The notes beneath the pieces were generated by a model. The model saw nothing but the letters and a program-made list of their open reading frames with translations. It ran no database searches and was not told the origin of the DNA. A program made the position numbers and the translations under genes. Positions 7,367-16,208 of a stretch of 64,000 bases of DNA are shown piece after piece (within the stretch, counting starts at the first letter, position 1; the number at the start of each line of letters is the position of its first letter). The DNA is from Companilactobacillus nodensis DSM 19682 = JCM 14932 = NBRC 107160 (GTDB lineage: Bacteria; Bacillota; Bacilli; Lactobacillales; Lactobacillaceae): assembly GCF_000615905.1 (NCBI RefSeq), contig NZ_BAMN01000009.1:26582-90581 (forward strand). The letters run 5' to 3'.

Positions 7367-8006
7367 AAGATAGTATCTCCTTAATAAGTTTTATAAGATT
7401 CTTATCTAAAATTTTTGCTTCATCAACCTCAACTTCAGCGACTAGCTCATTAATAGAATTACTAAATAAAATTCCATTATAGGCGTCTAAACTTACATTC
7501 AACAAAAATGAGGGGTCAATACAATTCTGATTTTTTACATAATTTACCAAAGATGCATCAATCACCATCTTAGCTTCTTCAACGTTATTATACTTGCCCA
7601 AACTATTATTGTATAGATTTTTAGCAGCGTCCCAATGTCTCTTGTGTACCAACTCATGAATCAATATTCCTTTAAAATTCCTAGCTGCAAAGTAATCATC
7701 ATTTAACATCTTTTCTACTTTTCCATATGAATCTAAATTATCATTGATAAAAATAATGTCAGATATCCGATCGTATGCTGAAAAACTATCCGTTGGCATT
7801 TCAAAGTCTCTAACAATTACTATTATAGGTATTTCATATTTATCAATACTCCGCAAAGTGATATTTAACATTTTAAGGATATTCCTGGAACGTTGATTAT
7901 TTTTTTGCACCCAAATATTGTAATTTGTATTCACAGTCTTGTGCGCTCTAATTATTAATTTATCCAGCTTGAATACTCTAGACCTAGACATCATTTCAAA
8001 TTCCAC
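7341..8006 (-). CDS. Zincin-like HExxH protein
   Basis: A 221-residue protein starting at a GTG, twelve bases after GAGGAG. ILIHELVHKRHWDAAKN at about residues 115-131 contains HELVH, the zincin zinc site, preceded by SAYDRISDIIFIND and followed by acidic helices (INELVAEVEVDEAKIL) that could supply the third ligand. The pattern resembles the metallopeptidase-like C-terminal domains found with phage MuF-type proteins and some toxins, but no transport or head-morphogenesis part is present. It sits immediately outside the integrase terminator, so it may be phage cargo or a host accessory gene. Confidence 0.6.
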   Translation of the reverse strand: MEFEMMSRSRVFKLDKLIIRAHKTVNTNYNIWVQKNNQRSRNILKMLNITLRSIDKYEIPIIVIVRDFEMPTDSFSAYDRISDIIFINDNLDSYGKVEKMLNDDYFAARNFKGILIHELVHKRHWDAAKNLYNNSLGKYNNVEEAKMVIDASLVNYVKNQNCIDPSFLLNVSLDAYNGILFSNSINELVAEVEVDEAKILDKNLIKLIKEILSYGYNGKST

Positions 8007-8057
8007 GTAATTTACTATCTCCTCAAATAATCACTCTTATAACAAATTACGCAAAAA

Positions 8058-8091
8058 AATAACGATCCATCTCAATAGATGAATCGCTATT
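8058..8091 (-). terminator. Terminator of the MarR-B3/4 operon
   Basis: Read leftward, AATAGCGAT/ATCGTTATT arms with an inner CATCT/AGATG stem are followed by a T-run; it begins one base past the B3/4 gene stop. Confidence 0.75.
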
Positions 8092-8092
8092 C

Positions 8093-8812
8093 TTAATATT
8101 CAACTGTGGCGCTTGGACTCTCAGCGCTTAATTTTTGAATCTTACCATCAATCTTAAAGTAGCCATCAGTTAATTCTTTTAACTTCTTAATAGCTTCGTC
8201 AGCACGTTTTGCTTGAGTTGCATTGATTGATTCAATAACCATTACGGCGTTCTTAGTATCTTCAGTCAACATAGTTCTTTGTGCCTCCCGCCAGTTCAAA
8301 CAACGGCAAATGGCACCAGTATTATCATAATAAATTATTTCACCCTCTAGAGCTGGTGAATCCTCGTCAGCACCAAGTGGTTTGAAGGACTCTCCACCTT
8401 TGGCCATACCTAAATGTAAATCTCCGTCCATTTTCTCCAAGTCTTCTCCACCACAAGGTACAGCAAACTCCAAAGAAATACTATTATAAATATCAACTAA
8501 TGGATTGATCGGTGAGAATTCTTTTCCTTGGTCAACACGTTTTAACAATGCTTCGATTGATGAACGTGCACCTTTTTTAGTCTTAAATTTACGTAATGCT
8601 TCACGCCATTCGTCAACTACCGGATTCAACCTGAATGTATCATTTTGCAAAAATTCATGTGATTCTTTTGAAGCATCCTTTAGCAATCCTGCGAAATAAG
8701 GATCATCTTTCTCATCTACCGTATTGTCAATTTTGTTCAAAGTTAAAATATTGATTTGTCCATCTGGAAATAAATCCCAAAATTCTTTGTCTATAATTAC
8801 TTGTTTCTCCAA
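8093..8812 (-). CDS. B3/B4 tRNA-binding-domain protein
   Basis: A 239-residue cytosolic protein starting at a TTG seven bases after GGAGG. It matches the stand-alone B3/4 family, related to the B3/B4 part of the phenylalanyl-tRNA synthetase beta chain: NPVVDEWREALRKFKTKKGARSSIEALLKRV, NPLVDIYNSISLEFAVPCGGEDL and ICRCLNWREAQRTMLTEDT are its hallmarks. Some members are thought to hydrolyse mis-charged tRNA, but many are uncharacterised. It is 19 bases downstream of a MarR regulator and shares its terminator, so the two form an operon. Confidence 0.85.
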   Translation of the reverse strand: MEKQVIIDKEFWDLFPDGQINILTLNKIDNTVDEKDDPYFAGLLKDASKESHEFLQNDTFRLNPVVDEWREALRKFKTKKGARSSIEALLKRVDQGKEFSPINPLVDIYNSISLEFAVPCGGEDLEKMDGDLHLGMAKGGESFKPLGADEDSPALEGEIIYYDNTGAICRCLNWREAQRTMLTEDTKNAVMVIESINATQAKRADEAIKKLKELTDGYFKIDGKIQKLSAESPSATVEY

Positions 8813-8830
8813 AATAAATCCTCCAAAAAT

Positions 8831-9283
8831 TTAATAGTTTCTTTTATGTCCAGCTTTCACGTATTCCCAATCTCCAGCAATATTCGATTCTACCTTTTGT
8901 AATAACTCACCTAGCTGTTTCTGTTCTGACTCTGACAATCCTTTTAGAGCAATTGAATTAGAGTATTCGTTCTCCCTAATAATAAAGGGATATACATTCT
9001 TTCCCTTATTGGTTGGAAAAATCAGCCTTATTTTTTTATTAGTCACATCGCTTCGTCGTTCGATCATGCCATTTCTTTCTAGCTTCTGAACCGCACGAGC
9101 TGCTGTGGTCTTGTCTACCTTAATTAAGTTAGCCAATTGCTCCAAGATAATTCCCGGATTCTCGCATATCCTCACTAAATACAAATACTGTCCTCGAGTC
9201 AGATCAACCTCTTTAAACTCAATATTGCTAATAGAATCTAACGATCTAGCGATTATACCAATTGGTCTCAAGATATCACCCAA
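8831..9283 (-). CDS. MarR-family transcriptional regulator
   Basis: About 150 residues with a winged helix: ILEQLANLIKVDKTTAARAVQKLERNGMIERRSDVTNKKIRLIFPTNKG is the MarR recognition helix and wing. The frame opens at an ATG at 9298, but GGAGG lies eight bases before a TTG at 9283, which I prefer. Two palindromes upstream overlap its promoter, suggesting autorepression. The downstream B3/4 gene would be co-regulated. The inducer is unknown. Confidence 0.85.
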   Translation of the reverse strand: MGDILRPIGIIARSLDSISNIEFKEVDLTRGQYLYLVRICENPGIILEQLANLIKVDKTTAARAVQKLERNGMIERRSDVTNKKIRLIFPTNKGKNVYPFIIRENEYSNSIALKGLSESEQKQLGELLQKVESNIAGDWEYVKAGHKRNY

Positions 9284-9311
9284 CGATTCACCCTCCATCT
9301 ATTTACAAAAT

Positions 9312-9325
9312 GAATATACTTATTC
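9312..9325. promoter_or_regulatory. Inverted repeat at MarR promoter start region
   Basis: GAATA-TACT-TATTC lies over the -10/start region of the leftward marR promoter, a common place for a MarR autoregulatory operator. Confidence 0.4.
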
Positions 9326-9336
9326 TAATTTATTTT

Positions 9337-9352
9337 TGTTGCAAATGCAACA
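9337..9352. promoter_or_regulatory. MarR operator candidate overlapping -35
   Basis: TGTTGCA-AA-TGCAACA is a perfect 16-bp palindrome, the usual size of a MarR operator. Read leftward it contains a TTGCAT -35, and 17 bases further lies TAGAAT as a -10 for marR. A bound dimer would block the promoter. Confidence 0.6.
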
Positions 9353-9365
9353 TGATTATAAAAAT

Positions 9366-9390
9366 AAAAGTGTGAATCTCTTTTCACACT
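9366..9390 (-). terminator. Terminator of the acetyltransferase gene
   Basis: Read leftward GTGTGAA/TTCACAC with a 6-base loop is followed by TTTTATTTT. It starts at the stop codon of the acetyltransferase gene. Confidence 0.7.
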
Positions 9391-9915
9391 CTAATTTAAC
9401 TCCATATTCAAAACGTAATCAGTTTGAGGTTTATCACCCATATGAAAAATATGCGAGCTAACCTTTTTGAATCCCATACTAGTATAGAAGCTTAACGCAC
9501 GGTCATTGTGCTCCCACACTCCAAGACAGATGCTGGTTCTTTTTTTATCACGTGCTTCTTGAACTGCTTTATCGAACAATATTTTCCCGAATCCATGACG
9601 ATAATATTCCTTCAAGACATAGATTCTCTGAAGTTCCATATTCCCTTCTTCAGCATCATACCCCAATGTATTCATACCAAAATTAAGTTTTAAGTAAGCC
9701 ACAGGCTTGCCATCAAACATCAAAAAATAGAATTCTGAGTTCGATTCTCGTAGTTCACTTCCTAATACTTCGTCATTATATGATCTTTCCAAGTATTCCT
9801 TAATATGTTCATCAGTATTATATGGTCCAAACGTTTCAGCAAATGTCTGGCGACTAATCTCTTGCAAAGACTTCAAGTCTTCAATTGTGCATCGATGTAT
9901 CTTCATATCTTCCAT
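9391..9915 (-). CDS. paiA: PaiA-like GNAT N-acetyltransferase
   Basis: A 174-residue GNAT protein. ELQRIYVLKEYYRHGFGKILFDKAVQEA holds the acetyl-CoA-binding RxxGxGxxL-type loop (RHGFGK), and ICLGVWEHNDRALSFYTSMGFKK plus FHMGDKPQTDYVL closely follow Bacillus PaiA, a spermidine/spermine acetyltransferase. I choose the ATG at 9915 over 9930; neither has a strong ribosome site. It is monocistronic with its own terminator. Polyamine acetylation is inferred from family resemblance. Confidence 0.75.
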   Translation of the reverse strand: MEDMKIHRCTIEDLKSLQEISRQTFAETFGPYNTDEHIKEYLERSYNDEVLGSELRESNSEFYFLMFDGKPVAYLKLNFGMNTLGYDAEEGNMELQRIYVLKEYYRHGFGKILFDKAVQEARDKKRTSICLGVWEHNDRALSFYTSMGFKKVSSHIFHMGDKPQTDYVLNMELN

Positions 9916-9976
9916 AACTACGCCTACCATTTAATTAATAACTAAATCTTAGCAGAAAAGTTATGAAATCGTCTAG

Positions 9977-10012
9977 AAAAAAAAGAAGCCATCAGCATTC
10001 ACTGATAGCTTC
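9977..10012 (-). terminator. Terminator of the 41-residue ORF
   Basis: Read leftward GAAGCTATCAG and CTGATGGCTTC form an 11-bp stem followed by eight Ts. Confidence 0.8.
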
Positions 10013-10041
10013 GAGTAAATTTGTGTTTAACAGACTTTCAA

Positions 10042-10167
10042 TTAGGCTTCTTGAAGTTTGCCAACAGCTTCTTCGATTGTCTTACCGTTAGCAAAAACAT
10101 TTGTATTGTTTTTTTCATAAACGGTAAACAATTGAGTATCGGTATTTAAAGTTACTTGATATTTCAT
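10042..10167 (-). CDS. 41-residue conserved-looking small protein
   Basis: A 41-residue frame (MKYQVTLNTDTQLFTVYEKN...) with a textbook AAGGAGG eight bases before the ATG and a strong terminator 30 bases past its stop, so it is very likely a real monocistronic gene. Alternating hydrophobic residues suggest two or three beta strands followed by a helix (IEEAVGKLQEA). No family is recognised. An inverted repeat lies in its upstream region. Confidence 0.7.
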   Translation of the reverse strand: MKYQVTLNTDTQLFTVYEKNNTNVFANGKTIEEAVGKLQEA

Positions 10168-10205
10168 CTTGCTTACCTCCTTAATAGTTATTAGTACTTA
10201 ATATT

Positions 10206-10258
10206 AACCGTTTTCATAAATTTGTCAAATAATTTAAGTCATTTTCCGTAAAACGGTT
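10206..10258. promoter_or_regulatory. Long-spaced inverted repeat upstream of small ORF
   Basis: AACCGTTTT (10206-10214) and AAAACGGTT (10250-10258) are perfect 9-bp arms 35 bases apart, upstream of the 41-residue ORF. They could be paired operator half-sites or an mRNA stem. Confidence 0.4.
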
Positions 10259-10346
10259 ACAAAAATATTAATATATTTTATTTTAGGCACGTCTAAGCAA
10301 GCACTACAACGTTTTGAAAACAAATGTAACCTCATTATAAAATGAT

Positions 10347-10706
10347 TTAATCTAAATGATTATTTTCATTCTGTTTATATTTTGTATTTCGACTGTGTCC
10401 ATGCATTAAATCTCGAACAACATCCTTACCTGGATGCACCAGATGATGAGTGTCTCTGAATTCAATACTCAGTTCAGTATGTGATCTAAGATCCGCTAGT
10501 ACCTGCTGATAGACTTCCTTATTATGTGACATTTCTAACAGGTCATAGCTGTGAATCAGCCTCTCACCGGACTTCTGAGCTTGCAAAAAGAATCCATAAC
10601 AATGGAACAAATGATTATCAACGATCAGTAAATGATAGCGCCAATGGTACTTACGCAAAAAATATTTATCAAAGTTTTCAATTAGCTTTTTAGATTCTTT
10701 TAACAA
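10347..10706 (-). CDS. Hypothetical protein of the SOS operon
   Basis: A 119-residue protein starting at a TTG. The AAGG of its site overlaps the stop of the polymerase gene twelve bases upstream, so it is translationally coupled. It is rich in His and aromatic residues (KYHWRYHLLIVDNHLFHCYGFF) and has no membrane segment. I recognise no family. Being third in a LexA-controlled operon, it may take part in damage tolerance. Confidence 0.65.
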   Translation of the reverse strand: MLKESKKLIENFDKYFLRKYHWRYHLLIVDNHLFHCYGFFLQAQKSGERLIHSYDLLEMSHNKEVYQQVLADLRSHTELSIEFRDTHHLVHPGKDVVRDLMHGHSRNTKYKQNENNHLD

Positions 10707-10718
10707 AATATCACTACC

Positions 10719-12011
10719 TTATGCTCGATGTCCTCCAACCAATGAAGAACGACTGATCGCTGTTCCAGCCTTTGTTTTACTGTATCCACGTACAATTGAC
10801 TTGTATCCATATTTACTTCTGATTTGATCAATTGTATGTTCAAGCTTTAAATTAGCTTCATGTCGTTTCTCGTCCTCAAATAAAGACATCTGAAAGTTAT
10901 TCATCTTGCTGATACGATTGACTCTGACACTCAAATTACGCAGTGGTTCACCCTGCCACCTTTTCTCAAATAAATATTTAACAGCTCTAATAAAATCGTC
11001 TGTTGAATTGGTTGAATCAATTTTGGTTTGGGCACTCCATCCTCGCTGCCCCTTCTCATTTGATTCTGAAAAACCAACTTGAATACCAACAACTTCACCC
11101 AAGACTTTGTGTTCTCTGAGCCTTGTTGCTACTTGATCAGATATTTCAAATAGGACTGTCTCTATATCATCCCTATTAGCGTAATCACGCATCAAAACCT
11201 GGCCATTACCGTAACCTTTGTTTTCAGCTCTGGGAACATATCTTTTTGCTAAGTCAGAATAATCTATTCCCCAGCTGTGAAAGTACAGTGCATCACCTAA
11301 TACTCCAAATTTTTGTTTAAGCTTCTTTCTATCCGCATGTGCTAGATCATAAATCGAATGAATCCCAATTCGTTCCAACTTCTCAGCTGTCTTAGTTCCA
11401 ATTGACCAAAAATCAGTTAAATTATTTATCTTCCAAACAGTATTTGGAACATCTTCATAACTCCAATACGCTCGCCACGGTGCTTCTTTTTTTGCATCAT
11501 TATCTAATGCTAATTTTGCCATTAATGGATTGGGACCAATACCGATAGTTGTAACAATCCCCGTTTCATTAAAAATCTTATTCTGAATCTTTGCGGCGAT
11601 TTCCTCATTACTACCGAACAAACTGTGACTCTTAGTTACATCACAAAAGGCTTCATCAATACTATAAATAAAGCAATGCGCATCATCCGTAAACTGACGA
11701 ACTATCTTATTGATTCGGTAATTGAGTTCAATATAATCGTGCATATGTGGCGAAACCAGCTCAATATCCATCTCCGGACGTATCTCATACTTCCGTGTTC
11801 CCAGCTTAACGCCATAATCCTTCTTCGTATCAGGGGAAGCTGCCAAAATCAAGCCGCCATCGGACTCTTCACGAGATAACACCGCAATCTTAGACGCTAA
11901 AGGATATTCACCACGCCTGATTGCTTCAGTACTGGCAAAGAATGATTTGCAATCAATACACATGATATCTCGAACTGGCAACCGGCTTGGATCATCAAAC
12001 GGTGTAATCAT
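10719..12011 (-). CDS. Y-family DNA polymerase (UmuC/UvrX-like)
   Basis: A 430-residue translesion polymerase of the UmuC/UvrX branch. MCIDCKSFFASTEAI carries the first catalytic Asp and the steric residues, and FIYSIDEAFCDVT the SIDE motif with the other acidic residues. GIGPNPLMAKLALD and FWSIGTKTAEKLERIGIHSIYDLAH form the palm and helix-hairpin-helix thumb; the little-finger domain follows. QMSLF near residue 372 is a beta-clamp-binding motif. Its ATG overlaps the YolD stop (ATGA), and a LexA box lies upstream of the operon, so it is SOS induced. Confidence 0.92.
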   Translation of the reverse strand: MITPFDDPSRLPVRDIMCIDCKSFFASTEAIRRGEYPLASKIAVLSREESDGGLILAASPDTKKDYGVKLGTRKYEIRPEMDIELVSPHMHDYIELNYRINKIVRQFTDDAHCFIYSIDEAFCDVTKSHSLFGSNEEIAAKIQNKIFNETGIVTTIGIGPNPLMAKLALDNDAKKEAPWRAYWSYEDVPNTVWKINNLTDFWSIGTKTAEKLERIGIHSIYDLAHADRKKLKQKFGVLGDALYFHSWGIDYSDLAKRYVPRAENKGYGNGQVLMRDYANRDDIETVLFEISDQVATRLREHKVLGEVVGIQVGFSESNEKGQRGWSAQTKIDSTNSTDDFIRAVKYLFEKRWQGEPLRNLSVRVNRISKMNNFQMSLFEDEKRHEANLKLEHTIDQIRSKYGYKSIVRGYSKTKAGTAISRSSLVGGHRA

Positions 12012-12388
12012 TCATTCCACCACTTAATGTTTTGTTCCAATTTCACATAGCGAATATCTTCGACAAAAACCGACTTGACGCTACCATCATCTAAATACAA
12101 ATAAACTTGGTCATTTTCGAATCCCGCAACTATACCGTGAATTTCGGGTACATAATTGTTATCCTTCAAAATATCTAATTGAATAACAATTGACTTAGAG
12201 TAATCCAATGATGATTGAAGGCTCTCATTAATAGCCATATCGTCCATTTCATCCTCAACTTGACGAGGTTGTTCTGATGTACGAACACTATCCAAAAATG
12301 CACTGTGATCGGATAACAGCCACCCCATCCACTTCATCATACCGCGGTCGTTATACAACCACTTCTCACGAGGAACGATCCGCTCCAT
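12008..12388 (-). CDS. YolD-like protein
   Basis: A 126-residue protein of the YolD-like family that regularly precedes UmuC/UvrX polymerases in Firmicutes. RGMMKWMGWLLSDHSAFLD near the N-terminus is the diagnostic stretch, and the second half (IHGIVAGFENDQVYLYLDDGSVKSVFVEDI) is a small beta-barrel-like domain. The ATG at 12388 is preferred to an upstream GTG that leaves no room for a ribosome site. It is the first gene of the SOS operon. Confidence 0.85.
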   Translation of the reverse strand: MERIVPREKWLYNDRGMMKWMGWLLSDHSAFLDSVRTSEQPRQVEDEMDDMAINESLQSSLDYSKSIVIQLDILKDNNYVPEIHGIVAGFENDQVYLYLDDGSVKSVFVEDIRYVKLEQNIKWWNE

Positions 12389-12417
12389 ATGAATCACCGT
12401 CCTTTATTTTTATTATA

Positions 12418-12431
12418 CGAACATATGTTCT
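12418..12431 (-). promoter_or_regulatory. LexA/DinR SOS box
   Basis: CGAACATATGTTCT differs from the Gram-positive LexA consensus CGAACATATGTTCG only in the last base. It lies 30 bases upstream of the YolD start, so the three-gene polymerase operon should be damage inducible. Confidence 0.85.
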
Positions 12432-12508
12432 ATTTTTCAAGATGTTTTTCTGCCACTCTGGATATTTGTTATACTTGCCTTAAAGACAGTGGAAAAGGGG
12501 CAAGCACT

Positions 12509-12790
12509 ATGAAACTAGATATTAACTTGATCAATGGTGACTCTATCACAATTACTGATGATACTTATATTGCAGCATGGAAGTCTTCCTCATCACGTTT
12601 TAGTGACGACGGGGATAATTATTATTTGGAAAATATCTTTGAAGGTAATTTTGAGGATGGCAAAGTTACTGATGAAGATGAAATAATAAAAATTGAAGGA
12701 TTGATTGGTGCTGCCGATTGGTTCACGATTGGCAAAGATAGCAACAAGACGTACAAATCGACTGCTGTTCTTAGTATCAGCAGAGACTAA
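12509..12790 (+). CDS. Hypothetical 93-residue protein
   Basis: A 93-residue acidic cytosolic protein starting at the ATG after a purine-rich GGAAAAGGGGCAAGC stretch. The sequence MKLDINLINGDSITITDDTY... predicts mostly beta structure. TATACT at about 12471 with a weak TTTCTG 17 bases upstream gives a promoter, and a strong terminator follows directly. No family is recognised. It is transcribed away from the SOS operon. Confidence 0.65.
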   Translation: MKLDINLINGDSITITDDTYIAAWKSSSSRFSDDGDNYYLENIFEGNFEDGKVTDEDEIIKIEGLIGAADWFTIGKDSNKTYKSTAVLSISRD

Positions 12791-12792
12791 AA

Positions 12793-12830
12793 AAAACGGG
12801 TATCTCAGATTAAACTGAGGTACCCGTTTT
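12793..12830 (+). terminator. Terminator of the 93-residue gene
   Basis: AAAACGGGTATCTCAG pairs with CTGAGGTACCCGTTTT around a 6-base loop, flanked by A and T runs; it could act in both directions. Confidence 0.85.
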
Positions 12831-12841
12831 CTATATGTTTT

Positions 12842-12978
12842 TTGACACGCTCTACTTAAACGCGTTTACAAAAGACAACATCCTCCGCTTAGCTACAGAT
12901 AATAAAGGATGCACAATTCACATCAATTATTATCTTATGCTAATGCTCAGATATTCCCGTCTTTTGACACGCTCTACT
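12842..12978. repeat. Hairpin repeat family, copy A
   Basis: Core 12870-12965: outer stem AAAAGAC/GTCTTTT, a conserved strand CATCCTCCGCTTAGCTAC, variable inner stem AGATAATAA/TTATTATCT, loop with GGATG/CATC, then conserved ATGCTAATGCTCAG. The phrase TTTGACACGCTCTACTTAA occurs on both sides (12842 and 12964). The right end supplies the TAG stop of the leftward LTA-synthase-like gene. Compare the copies at 33207, 39262, 43887, 44007 and 53232. Confidence 0.8.
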
Positions 12979-15964
12979 TAACCTTCTGTGTCGCCCACTT
13001 GGCTGAATACTGATTACCAGCGGTAATGTCATACTGAATGATCTTGTAATCATGCAATATTTCTTTTTGCTTAGCTGTTAATTTATCAGCCTTGATCTTC
13101 TTGCTATTATCAGTAATAAAGACTTGTGAACCATTGAAGGCATTTGATCCATTATCAGCGGTATTAGTCGTTGCAGCTGGTAATTCTTCAGTAACCTTGG
13201 TCATCATAGCGTAGTATGGACTGACCTTGATTCCTGCCTGCTTCATTGCTAGAGCCGCGAACTCATATGGCGAGATAACTTATACTGCACTCTGCTTAGT
13301 ACGATCACGAATGTACTTATTGTTATAAATAAAGTAATCTGTCTGATGTAATTGAATACCATACTCATCCATTGAATCATTATCAAACAATGCCGCCAAA
13401 TGATCTCCGTACCAGACCAAAGTTATTGGTTTATTGATTTTATCTAATTTAGCAAGGAAAGTCTTCGTTGCTTTATCAGTATAATTCAAACCTTGTGAGT
13501 AATACTCTACTCGTGGTTTGTAAACTTCGGGTGCGGCAGTCCCATCAATTGTATAATCATGCTTCTGATAATAATCATTAAACGGCATGTGATTTTGCAT
13601 CGTTGATAATTGAATAAATTGTGTTTTATTTGTCGATTTATCAATGACATCCAACGTATCCTTGTAGGCTGATTCGTCACTAATATAAGGATTGTCGTCA
13701 ATTTTGTCGGTATACTTCAGCTTATCTTTGCTTCCGACATAATAGAACTTCTGGAATCCAAACTTTTTGAAGACATTCTTACGATTATAGAGTGATGCCA
13801 CATAAGGATGAACTGCAACTTTTTCATCAAATAAATTGGTGATATTCGGTGCAATATTCTGGTTATCAACTAGCTGAGTGTACGGAGTTGGTAGCGTTGG
13901 AGACAAACTACTTAAGTCCAACCCAGTCAATGATTCCCATTCAATGTTGGCAGTCCCGCCACCATAACCAGTCGACATCATCAAACCTGATGTCGTATTT
14001 TTTTTAATGTTTCGAATATTTGGCATTGGATCTGACGAAATCGTTTGATTAGGTACACGTGCAGGATCACTAAAACTCTCACTTAAGTTAAAAATAAATG
14101 TTTGATCCTTAGCCCATGAACTACGAGTTTGGTTAATCTTATCAGCATCGTTATCATACTTCTTCATAACACGATCAACCTCAGCCTTACTGTATCCTTC
14201 CGGCTTATTCATAACTTTTGTATCGACGTTATTGATAAATTGCACGATTGGTCCATTGATCTGTGCACCTAACTCTTGGTTATAAAAATAACGATTAATA
14301 TTAGACATATTAAAAACAGTAAACGGAACTGAACCCTCATGATTAACGAAGAATGCTCCGGACAAGAAAACTGCTAATAGCACTGTTGAAGCAACTCTTC
14401 CCTGCCATCTCATCCTCAAAGTAGATTGCTGTTTGAATCTATGTTGCAAGAAAACAGCAATAACTATTAAAACAAATATCAAAGCAAAACCAATTATCAA
14501 GATGATCGGATCGACCATCCCCAAGATATCTTTCATACCACCTAGCATCTGCAAGTCAGATGGCAAAACTGGTTCGTTACGCAACGGTATCTTCAAATAA
14601 TTAGCAATTCCCAATGCTAATTCAATAATCAAGGTTATTGCGAATGAATACCAAAAACGCTTGGTTATGACATAAATCAATAGTAAGAACGCCATAACAA
14701 TAACGGTATTTAAAATAATTGCTGCCTGACGATTGAACGGAATAAACAGTATCGCTGGCTGCCAAGTAGAAACTCCAACTTTGATCTTAACTGGTGAAAC
14801 AGAGAACATCTGAATCATCGTAACAATATAGAAGAACAAAGCTGAATAAAAGATTTTTTTACGTGCTGCGACCCACTTGCCAATGCCACGTAACTTAGCC
14901 ATAAACTCATCAAAACTGCTAAATGACAATATCTTAGCAAGCTTCTTAAACCATGGAATCATTGATATAAGAACTAGAATGACCGCCATTGCGACCGATG
15001 CCACAAAAATAATTATCCCACTCTTAGTTAACTCAACTAACCACTGCTTAGTTGATGTAATCGTGAAACCTGTCAAATACTTTTCGATCAAAGTAATATT
15101 TGGTTCCCAATTAATAACCACCTGTGTTGAGATAAACAATGCTGCTACAACATTAGCTGAAGCTTTTATCCGTTTTGAAATAGCAATTCCAAATACAAAA
15201 ATGCTCAACGTTAAATACATGGCAAAAACAGAATTAGGAACATTGAAACGTGTCATTGTCTCAACATTCTCACGAATCATATAAGATATTTGTTCCATTA
15301 AATATGTCATGCCAAAGTAGATAGCTGCACTGACGATCAAATGGGCAAACTTAAAGTGAATCTTGGACATCCAGTCAAATCGTTTAATGACGTATCCTAA
15401 AAGCATCAAATACAATAACCAGACCGGATTATTACCAGATGCAAAGAACCATAGATCTTTACTAAAAATTGTCGGCATAACTACAAATAGGATCGTAGTA
15501 ACTGTTAATATCCTTCTAACAACAATATTTTTTTGTTTATTCAAATACTCAAACAGATACGGTGCTAACAACATAATTAAGACGATTGAGGCACCATACG
15601 CAAAAATATTAGAACTAATTGGAAACAATATTCCCCAGAAATTACGCCAGACCAGACCCACCGAACGTGTGACCAAGAACACATTAAACGCCAAAATTGA
15701 AATAATATAGTACAGAATGTACCTACCTATTCCACTGGTAAACCTGCCTTTTCTAAATGAGGATTCATAATATCCTAAATAAAGCGGTACTAAATTAAAT
15801 CCTAAAATAGAAACTGAAACCAACAGCTGATATGCCAAGTAGCGTAATTCATTGCTACTGTAATCTGGCATTGTACTTGATGCCATAATTCTGTTAAGCA
15901 TCATTAAAACTGCCGCAACTAAAACAATTAAAAGATTAAACTTTTTAGACTTTTTCACAATCAA
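12974..15964 (-). pseudogene. LTA-synthase-like sulfatase-fold membrane protein with in-frame stop
   Basis: Reading leftward from a TTG at 15964 (AAGG seven bases before), 894 codons end at a TAA at 13280-13282. The same frame then continues without break for 101 more codons to a TAG at 12974 (VISPYEFAALAMKQAGIKVSPYY...). A complete protein would be about 996 residues. An N-terminal region of roughly ten membrane helices (to about 360) precedes an LtaS-like five-helix unit and an extracellular sulfatase-fold domain with SESFSDP, GGGTANIEWES (Thr nucleophile) and WYGDH. That family moves glycerol-phosphate or similar groups to glycolipid or wall polymers. The N-terminal extension is longer than in ordinary LtaS (about 650). 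The truncated form keeps the catalytic motifs, so some function may remain. Confidence 0.8.
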
Positions 15965-16060
15965 AATAAAACCTTCTCAACAAAATATAATTTTTCCAAA
16001 ATAAAAATTCACATGAAATTATATCATATAAAAAATATTAAAATCGCTGATACAAAAAAA

Positions 16061-16201
16061 GAGACACAACTTTAACATTGTGCCTCCACGTACCTTTGCT
16101 CTCTGGGGGAAAGCAGTAATCAGAATTTTGATTACGCCAAATATTAACATCTGAATCCCCGTCAAGTCCAGAAACAAGCACTCATATTGACAACTTGTCT
16201 C
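16061..16201 (-). ncRNA. Structured 3' region of glnA with terminator
   Basis: Seven bases past the glnA stop (leftward) begins a region that can fold into nested stems: outer GAGACA/TGTCTC (16196-16201 with 16061-16066), GGGG/CCCC, and inner GTAATCA/TGATTAC. Its last part, GAGGCACAA/TTGTGTCTC followed by seven Ts, is an intrinsic terminator and competes with the outer stem. It could be a plain complex terminator or a 3'-UTR structured element. It lacks the conserved strands of the other two element families here. Confidence 0.45.
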
Positions 16202-16208
16202 ATAGTTA

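Noticed and set aside
14877..15710. Rightward frames opposite the LTA-synthase-like gene
   Set aside because: Antisense of membrane-helix codons, no ribosome sites.
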